Positions 1 to 6,100 of a stretch of 22,048 bases of DNA are shown here, piece by piece. Source of the stretch: a virus; the IMG/VR virus record IMGVR_UViG_3300029989_000166, positions 1-22,048 of that record; one strand, 5' to 3'. The notes below the pieces were generated by a model. The model made no database searches and had not been told where the DNA came from. It saw nothing but the letters and a program-made list of their open reading frames with translations. A program made the translations under genes and the position numbers. Each line of letters begins with the position of its first letter. Within the stretch, counting starts at the first letter, position 1.

Positions 1-57
1 CCTGAATTATTCTTGATGATGGCTGTTGGTTTTGCTTTAGATTCGCTGATTGGATGA
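1..57 (+). CDS. C-terminal end of a host gene, probably a membrane protein (partial)
   Basis: Frame 1 is open from the window edge to a TGA at 55-57 and encodes 18 residues, ending AVGFALDSLIG. The stretch is hydrophobic, as expected for the last transmembrane segment of a membrane protein, but it is too short to name. The stop codon lies inside the left arm of a 13-bp hairpin at 45-77, the arrangement of a gene end with an overlapping terminator. Because it lies outside the attachment site at 192-238, I take it as chromosomal rather than phage. The reading frame could be chance; the hairpin on the stop codon is the main support. Confidence 0.45.
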   Translation, partial: PELFLMMAVGFALDSLIG

Positions 58-77
58 GTTGAAGTCATCCAATCAGC
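45..77 (+). terminator. Rho-independent terminator of the host gene at 1-57
   Basis: The arms 45-57 (GCTGATTGGATGA) and 65-77 (TCATCCAATCAGC) pair perfectly over 13 bp with a 7-nt loop. ATTTTAT follows, a modest U-tract on the plus strand. The left arm contains the stop codon of the upstream frame. Confidence 0.55.
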
Positions 78-150
78 ATTTTATACGCTCATTCTTTGGA
101 GTGCAAGCATTACTTAAAGTCGTACTCTCACGAAATACAGGAATAAAAAA

Positions 151-182
151 AACGCAATTACCAACAAGTTGACAATTGCGTT
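151..182 (-). terminator. Terminator downstream of the original host tRNA-Arg
   Basis: The arms 151-159 (AACGCAATT) and 174-182 (AATTGCGTT) form a 9-bp stem, with a possible inner CAAC/GTTG pairing. On the minus strand the stem is followed by a run of T, from the A-run ending at about 152. It begins 10 nt after the 3' end of the tRNA-Arg fragment at 192, so it is most simply the native terminator of the host tRNA gene, left on the host side after integration. Confidence 0.6.
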
Positions 183-191
183 TTCAATAAG

Positions 192-238
192 TGACCCCGA
201 TGGGATTCTAACCCATGACCTTCAGAACCGGAATCTGA
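192..238 (-). pseudogene. Displaced 3' half of tRNA-Arg(CCG); prophage attachment-site junction
   Basis: On the minus strand this covers tRNA positions 27 to 73: anticodon stem TCAGA/TCTGA, loop TTCCGGT with anticodon CCG, variable loop AGGTC, T-stem ATGGG/CCCAT, acceptor 3' strand CGGGGTC and discriminator A. Upstream of position 27 the match to a tRNA collapses: there is no D-stem or 5' acceptor strand. The T-loop reads TTAGAAT instead of TTCGAAT, losing the conserved C56, so this copy is decaying. A 3' tRNA fragment whose homology breaks in the anticodon arm is what a tyrosine integrase leaves at the end of a prophage that reconstitutes the tRNA at its far end. The phage/host boundary is therefore near 238. 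Bases 239-388 contain no gene that I can support. Confidence 0.75.
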
Positions 239-388
239 ATTGCTATTCTGTATAGTTGGTTGATATTTATCCTTTTGTGATTTGAGTTTGTTTTTGGTTG
301 TAAAACATTCGTGGAACAAATATGTTATTTCATGTTTTATAAAGTGATAAATTACCACATGCAAATATAGTATTTTATTTTGCAATAA

Positions 389-416
389 AAACGTCCAACT
401 TTTCAGCCGGACGTTT
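389..416 (-). terminator. Terminator at the end of lysis cassette 1
   Basis: The arms 389-396 (AAACGTCC) and 409-416 (GGACGTTT) form an 8-bp stem with a 12-nt loop. It lies 20 nt beyond the stop codon of the spanin-like gene. T-rich tracts follow on both strands, so it may work in both directions; its main role is to stop leftward late transcripts before the host junction. Confidence 0.7.
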
Positions 417-436
417 CTTTTTAGTAGTTTATCTCT

Positions 437-1057
437 CTATTTCAACTCCACATACTTCAAATAAGTAAAACTTGTGTTTGGATTCTTCGATAAAATATCA
501 AGTTTTATTGCCTTTACGCCCCAACTCCACCACAAGAACTTATGCTTCGGAATTCTTGAAACTACAGTCGTAAGGCTATCTCTGGTATTTACCTTTAATA
601 AAATAGAATCACCTTTGAAACACCCTGAAACGTCCGTCCATTGATCGGAGTAATTCAAACATTTAGTTGAATCGACATACTGAATCTTTGTGTTTATCAC
701 TGCGGAGGTTTGAGTTCCGACATTCGTCACATTCTGGACGTTTTTAAGCTTCAAATTCAGTGCTTCGATAGTTTTCAAGTCTTCGTGCCTATATCGCTTA
801 AATTCGTCACTTGTGTAGACAAGAGAGTTTATTTTTGCAGCATTTAGATTGATTATAGAATCCTTTCCGTGAATATTTTTCAAACCAGTTTTGTAGGCAG
901 CTTTGTAACTCGTGTAATTCGAGTTAAGAACCTCCACATTTGAACTCTGCCGAATGGCTTCTTTTTTCTCTTTCTGATACAAAGAATAAAAAGTCAATAA
1001 CAAAATAGCTAAGATTGCTATCAATCCGAGCTTCCAGTGTTTTAAGATTAGTATCAT
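437..1057 (-). CDS. Spanin-like membrane-anchored coiled-coil protein of lysis cassette 1 (DUF6549-like)
   Basis: The 206-residue product has a transmembrane helix at about residues 8-27, a charged helical region, and a periplasmic C-terminal part with two cysteines. It ends in a pattern (KLDILSKNPNT then a YVELK tail) that resembles the DUF6549 family of Bacteroidota prophages. An inner-membrane anchor plus coiled coil in the last gene of a holin-endolysin operon is the architecture of an i-spanin, the subunit that helps disrupt the outer membrane. That role is inferred from context and topology. The start overlaps the stop of the 77-residue gene as ATGA, implying translational coupling. No separate o-spanin lipoprotein lies in the operon; the nearest lipoprotein is divergent, at 2500. 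Confidence 0.6.
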   Translation of the reverse strand: MILILKHWKLGLIAILAILLLTFYSLYQKEKKEAIRQSSNVEVLNSNYTSYKAAYKTGLKNIHGKDSIINLNAAKINSLVYTSDEFKRYRHEDLKTIEALNLKLKNVQNVTNVGTQTSAVINTKIQYVDSTKCLNYSDQWTDVSGCFKGDSILLKVNTRDSLTTVVSRIPKHKFLWWSWGVKAIKLDILSKNPNTSFTYLKYVELK

Positions 1058-1287
1058 GTTGTTTCGTTTTTAGTTTCGTGACTTTGTGCGATTAATCCAA
1101 GTGCAGTGAAGAATCCAAACACATACCAACTGTAATTTATAAACCACATAGGAGTTTTAACTCCAATCGTATCAGTACCCAATGCGACAACTATCGCACA
1201 AATCAATACACATGTGTTGCGAATCTTCTTCCACTTCTTAGGAGTTGGGTTGGTGAACGCAACCCACCATTGTTTTAGTTTTTTCAT
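1054..1287 (-). CDS. Small two-TM holin-like protein of lysis cassette 1
   Basis: The 77-residue protein has a strongly basic amphipathic N-terminus rich in Trp and Lys (MKKLKQWWVAF, then PKKWKKIRN). Two hydrophobic segments follow at about residues 25-42 and 47-66, and the tail is polar. Small basic two-TM proteins next to endolysins are common in Bacteroidota phages and are usually taken as holins or antiholins; function is inferred. The gene is coupled by ATGA overlaps to the amidase upstream and the spanin-like gene downstream. The 74-residue protein at 16515-16739 has the same layout in the other cassette. Confidence 0.55.
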   Translation of the reverse strand: MKKLKQWWVAFTNPTPKKWKKIRNTCVLICAIVVALGTDTIGVKTPMWFINYSWYVFGFFTALGLIAQSHETKNETT

Positions 1288-1883
1288 ACCAGTTCTACAA
1301 TTTTAGTTATTCCGTTCACATGAATATCTACAATCGCTTTCTTTCCGGATTCACTCAAAAGAAACTTGCAGTCTTTTTCGTTATCCATGAAAAGGTTCTC
1401 TGTCAGAATTGAAGCGCAATCAGTATCACGGAGTACAGCAAAGTTGCTATCGAAGTCAGGGTCTTTATCCGACCAATCACCGCGACCTTTTGCTGTCTTG
1501 CCTGCGAGGATTATTTCGGCTTCTTTCCAAATAACTGAAGCATATACGTCAGAAACGGACTGACCCAAGTAAGTATGATCTTCCCAGCCTTGAGCCTTTC
1601 CCTCTGCACTGGCATTCACATGGACTGAAACAAGAAGACAGTTTTTGCGACCAACCTGCTCCGACACTGCGTTCACTCTTTTACAACGAACATTCAAAGG
1701 AATATCATTTTCTTCAGGTACCAAGATTCTTGCATCAATACCTTTTGTTCTTAGTTGTTTTACAACTTCTTGAGCTATCTCTCTGGTATATTCCCATTCA
1801 AATAGCTGTGTTCCGTCGCCCCATTTTTTGGAACGCTTGCCTGGAGTTTCTTTTCCATGGCCGTTGTCAATTAGTACAATCAT
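1284..1883 (-). CDS. N-acetylmuramoyl-L-alanine amidase, Amidase_3 family (endolysin of cassette 1)
   Basis: The 199-residue zinc hydrolase cleaves the amide bond between N-acetylmuramic acid and L-alanine in peptidoglycan. The Amidase_3 signature is complete: IDNGHG with zinc ligand His9, Glu29 in the LFEWEYTRE segment, His88 in SVHVNAS, and catalytic Glu162 in LTENLFMDN. The catalytic domain fills the whole protein, with no cell-wall-binding domain and no signal peptide, so release through a holin is expected. It starts 6 nt after the 169-residue holin gene and its stop overlaps the next start. Family assignment is firm; the lytic role comes from context. Confidence 0.9.
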   Translation of the reverse strand: MIVLIDNGHGKETPGKRSKKWGDGTQLFEWEYTREIAQEVVKQLRTKGIDARILVPEENDIPLNVRCKRVNAVSEQVGRKNCLLVSVHVNASAEGKAQGWEDHTYLGQSVSDVYASVIWKEAEIILAGKTAKGRGDWSDKDPDFDSNFAVLRDTDCASILTENLFMDNEKDCKFLLSESGKKAIVDIHVNGITKIVELV

Positions 1884-1889
1884 AATAAT

Positions 1890-2399
1890 TTAGTTTAAAG
1901 TTGTTTTACTGACGTTATTTTTAATTAGGTTTGATATTGCTTTTACTTTGTCGTCTCCTAAAATACTTGCGATTTCAATCATTGTTTCGATTGTTTCGTG
2001 CGATACAAGTGCTTTTGATTTTCCTTTATCCAGATTCTCTCTTACACTTATGCCCTCGATAACAAGAAGTCCAATGACCCCAAGTATTGAAAAAACCGGA
2101 ATATTGAATATTCCAAACAAAGGAACTATGCTTACAAGCGTAGTCAAATAGCTAAGCACAAAATCAAAAAGAAACCCAATGAATAGTAAATTCATATACT
2201 GTACGTCCTTTTGTATTGTCTGTCTTAACCCCCTTGAGGTTGTTTTAAAGCAACCCAGCCGTTTACTTGCATCAATACCAGTCTTCAGGTCGACTAAAGA
2301 GGCTACGAGAACCACAAGCCAAAGGATGAAAACAATAACTAATCTCATAAAGAATGCCGACATATCGCCAGCTAGCAAGGATGGAATGAATAATAACAT
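1890..2399 (-). CDS. Phage holin family protein (first gene of lysis cassette 1)
   Basis: The 169-residue membrane protein has hydrophobic helices at about 18-36, 68-90 and 95-117, then a polar helical C-terminus. The first helix followed by VDLKTGIDASKRLG and TSRGLRQTI matches the layout of the phage holin 4 type common in Bacteroidota, though the assignment is by eye. Holins form the membrane lesions that release or activate the endolysin. Met13 or Met18 could be alternative starts that still keep helix 1; the longer start is taken because it leaves an ordinary leader. I did not find a convincing minus-strand promoter in the 100-nt intergenic stretch shared with the divergent lipoprotein gene. 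Confidence 0.7.
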   Translation of the reverse strand: MLLFIPSLLAGDMSAFFMRLVIVFILWLVVLVASLVDLKTGIDASKRLGCFKTTSRGLRQTIQKDVQYMNLLFIGFLFDFVLSYLTTLVSIVPLFGIFNIPVFSILGVIGLLVIEGISVRENLDKGKSKALVSHETIETMIEIASILGDDKVKAISNLIKNNVSKTTLN

Positions 2400-2426
2400 G
2401 TCTTTAATTTTAAGCGTTTGATAATT

Positions 2427-2472
2427 TATTTTTGCGTGATGAAGATGTTATAATTTATTATTTGTATTTTTG
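2427..2472 (+). promoter_or_regulatory. Tandem Bacteroidota -7 boxes upstream of the lipoprotein gene
   Basis: TATTTTTG occurs at 2427-2434 and again at 2465-2472, both followed by CG. Each fits the TAnnTTTG -7 consensus of Bacteroidota promoters exactly. No good -33 TTTG is found at the usual spacing. The second box would place transcription start about 20 nt before the ATG at 2500. Two copies 38 nt apart suggest tandem starts, with the house sigma factor allowing expression in the lysogen. Confidence 0.5.
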
Positions 2473-2499
2473 CGATTATTAATTTAAAATTTATCCAAA

Positions 2500-3069
2500 A
2501 TGAAAAAGTTATTATTTGTTGCCTTAGTGGCAATCGCTTTTATTTCTTGCGGGAAGGATGAAGTAAAAGGATTCAAACTTGATCCTAACGCAATGGTAAG
2601 TATTAAACCTACAGCGGGTGCTTGGAATGCTCCAATGAAAGTAATATCTACAACAGTGCACTTAAGTGCGCTTGATATTGTAAAACAAGCTAACGGAATG
2701 ACATTTCAAAATATTCCAATGTTTGGAAATCAATCTGTAGATGTTGGATTTGGAAGCTCTCAACGTGATACTATTTCTAACCCACCGGCATTGAAATTTT
2801 GGGCCACACAGATAATTGACCAATTCGGGGTTCTTGATACAACATTTATAACTTCTACTGATTGTGTGCTTTGCCGTCCTTTGTTAGGCAAAAGAGATAC
2901 AGTAGGATATGTTCCAAATTCAGTTTTAAGATCAGCTGAAAAACAGATAAAATTAGCTTACAAAACTTTTGACAACGAAGCAGTTTATAGACTTTTCAAT
3001 GATGCATTCACATTCGTACCTATTACAGGAACTGAATGGAGAGAATTAAAAAGAATCAATCAACAATAG
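2500..3069 (+). CDS. Lipoprotein, probable prophage moron
   Basis: The 189-residue protein starts with a signal peptide for lipoprotein signal peptidase: MKK, a hydrophobic core, then FISC with Cys17 as the lipidated residue. The following GKDE is acidic, which in Bacteroidota is compatible with export to the cell surface. The mature part shows no domain that I recognise; it has a CxxC pair (Cys122, Cys125) in TDCVLCRP. The gene is divergent from lysis cassette 1 and convergent with the tail-fibre gene, with its own promoter boxes and terminator. This is the usual form of a moron expressed from a lysogen. Superinfection exclusion or host-surface modification would be typical roles, but nothing in the sequence decides between them. 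An o-spanin role is less likely given its orientation and size. Confidence 0.75.
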   Translation: MKKLLFVALVAIAFISCGKDEVKGFKLDPNAMVSIKPTAGAWNAPMKVISTTVHLSALDIVKQANGMTFQNIPMFGNQSVDVGFGSSQRDTISNPPALKFWATQIIDQFGVLDTTFITSTDCVLCRPLLGKRDTVGYVPNSVLRSAEKQIKLAYKTFDNEAVYRLFNDAFTFVPITGTEWRELKRINQQ

Positions 3070-3075
3070 CATTTT

Positions 3076-3110
3076 AAAAGAGCCGATAACGTTATCGGCT
3101 CTTTTTTTTT
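3076..3110. terminator. Bidirectional terminator: perfect 30-bp palindrome between convergent genes
   Basis: Bases 3076-3090 and 3091-3105 are exact reverse complements, centred on AACGTT, so the stem has only a minimal loop. A T-run to 3110 follows on the plus strand and TTTT on the minus strand. It closes the lipoprotein gene (stop at 3069) and the tail unit, whose last gene stops at 3113. Confidence 0.85.
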
Positions 3111-3112
3111 GT

Positions 3113-6100
3113 TTAATTTGCCCCGTAAATTGTATAGTCAAATGCAGCATCAGTCAGAGTTCCTGACATGTTTCTAATTGTTACCGTAAACGTATTTGTG
3201 CCCCTGCTCGTTACCCTAGCTATGACATTATCGGCCAAGCATGTCAATTGAACTGTGTAATTAGCTCCTCCCAAATGAGGAACGTAATAAATACCTGTAC
3301 CTCCCTTTGTTACATAGACAGTATCTAAACATTTCTTTGCACCCCACTTATTAGAATGGGTTGAACCACTCGCAACGCTCCCAGTAGCAAGTACCCCTGG
3401 CGAATCGGTGAATCCTTTCTCAAACTTTCCAACTCCTTGTTTGAAATAGAAGTACTCAGTTGCATTGTAGTACATAAAGAATCCGTCATTAGCCATTTCC
3501 AAACGAGTAATTCCACCTTGATACTCCATCCATGCATTAGAATCAGAAACTACCACTATATCGGCAGATGTTTGACCAATAAAGTTAACACCCACTTGAA
3601 ACGTGTACTTCACAAGATATGTGCCTGCTGATAAGTAAACATTGGCACCATCTAGGTAATTCGTTGCAACAAGACTTCCTCCGCTATTATATACTTTCAC
3701 CATTTGAATGAAATCGCTAATCTCAATACCGTCAGGAGGAGATGCTGAAACTGTATCTATTATCTGAGCATGAAATTTTACATTTGTATTTGATGGTATT
3801 GATAGATAACCTGTAACTGTATAATATACTGTATCGACAAATAAGTCGTTGTGAAAATCATTTACAACTCCTCCAATTACACCACTTGTATTGAATTCTA
3901 ATGCACACCGTACCCAATTGGCATTTACAAGCGAATCAAGCGTTGGTAATACCCCGGTATGTAATCGCACCTTTTCGGTATTATTTGCATAACCTACTAA
4001 TGCACCATTCTCAATCATGAAGTTACCAAACTGACCTGAAAACGCTTTTAGATTTCCATATCTGTCTACTGAGAAATTAGCATTACTTGCATTCGGTGCT
4101 CCCGACCATATCGGATATTGTGCCCCTGCAAGTCCATTCATACCCGCCATTACATTGCCGTTTTCATCCGTAACAGCCATTACGTTACCGAGGACTAAAC
4201 CGCCATTGATTGAGGCTGATCCTTTGATTGCGTTTTTTACGTAGTCATCTTCGACTGCCATTTTCCAATCAGTTGCCCTATTTCCTCTCTCTAACTGTAC
4301 ATTTGCAAAATAAATCGGATTAGAATCCCCATCTGGCAAATAAAAGTAGAAATTTTGGCTATCAATTTGGTCAGCACTTGCAGCCCATGTATATGTACAC
4401 TTATTCCAAGATGTCGACAATGCAAAAGATTTATTAAGCGACAATCCAATTCCTATAGGATTACCTGAATCATAACCAACCCCTACAAATGTAATTACGA
4501 CAGGCGTTGTAGCTTTTGAGTAAAATGAGAATGTCAATAGTTCGCCTTGTTTTATACCTGCAAATATTGGTTGTCCTAATCTAATGTTTGATGAAACCCT
4601 TAGTGCTTTTCCAAATCTTGAATCATTAATAACCTCTCTGATAGTTCCACCTCCAAAACTTCCACCAACATTGAACAGTCCATTTGAATAGTCACCATTT
4701 CGGTATAAATTTCTACCGCCAACCTGTAGATTATCAACAGTACTTTGAGCAGCAATAGCTAAATCCTTTCCCTTAGTTGCAATAGAGTTCAATAAATTTG
4801 TTCTCTCTGTATAATAACTATTGAATCTAACCCTCAATACCGAACCGTTACCATTTCCAAGAGCCCATGACGTAGTAACATCGTTTAGATTTGAACCAAT
4901 AAATGTATTTAGTGCATCGTATGCATTCGAATATGCAGTTGTCGGAATAGCAAATGTGTATGCTTGACTTAGATTTAACGGCTTCTCTGTTACGATTACA
5001 AGCCATTCCTTTAATAACGCAGGTTTCTCGGACGGTGAAATAATATCATCGCTTGCCATATCTGCTATTAATGAAATAGCCGTAGCTGCTGCACTCACGG
5101 CTGAATTTGCTGTCGATTGTGCTGCATTAGCTACTGCGGTTGCACTCGCTTGTGCTGCATTTGCTTTACTTGTAGCATCAGCCGAAGCGGTGTTTATTGC
5201 GTTTGATTGTGCCGTAGATGCAGCATTATTTGCTAGACTATCTAAGTTACTTTGTATTGACTTATTTGCCAACTCTAATTTGCTCTTGTAAGACGAATAA
5301 GACGAATCCCAAGCAGAATATTTATTGTCAACATCTGCTTTCTCTGATACGGTCGTTTTGCCGTCAGCAATTGCATTATTGATCGAAGCTAATAGATTGT
5401 CTTTTGCTCCCGACATTGTGACTTTAGCATTTAGCAAGTCAGTTTTTGCAGAACCAATTAAATAGGAATTAGAATAAATAACATTATACCCTGCAACTAG
5501 GTCGTTAAAGTCCTTAGTTACCTGATTTTTATATTTTTCAATTGCCTGCGCTTCGGATGTTGATATCACCCCATCCTTAAACGAACCATCAACGTAAGTG
5601 TTTAAACTTGATACACTTGAATTAGCAGCATTTGCGGTTGATTGAGCATTGTCTGCAGCTTGTTTTGCTTCTGTAATTTTTATTTCAAAATCTTCTTTTG
5701 CAGGGTTGTAATCAGTTGCCTTATTCCCAATCTCAAATTGTATATTAGTAATATATAACGGGTTAGAATCGTCTTGCGTTGATAAAATATACAACGTTTC
5801 ACCATCAAACTCATCGTTAATAGCTTTCTGCGTAGACGTAAACCTCTGCCAACTAGACGAAATGGGAACGAAAGAGTTATCCATCATTACTCTAGATGCA
5901 TTATCGTTTCCAATACCTGAAAAACCAATTCCACCACTTATGGGGGTTGTCGATTTTATCCAAAATGATATTGTAACAAAATCACCTGCTTTAATCCCTC
6001 CAAGGACAAGACCTCTAAATCTAGTATGTGCGCTAAACTTGAATGCATGTCCAAATACTGAATCAGTAACAACCTCTCTAATTGTTCCAGGACTGAAAAC

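Noticed and set aside
158-385. 75-codon minus-strand open frame at the left end
   Set aside because: It translates straight through the tRNA-Arg fragment and the terminator; the peptide SDSGSEGHGLESHRGH is the familiar false translation of a tRNA.
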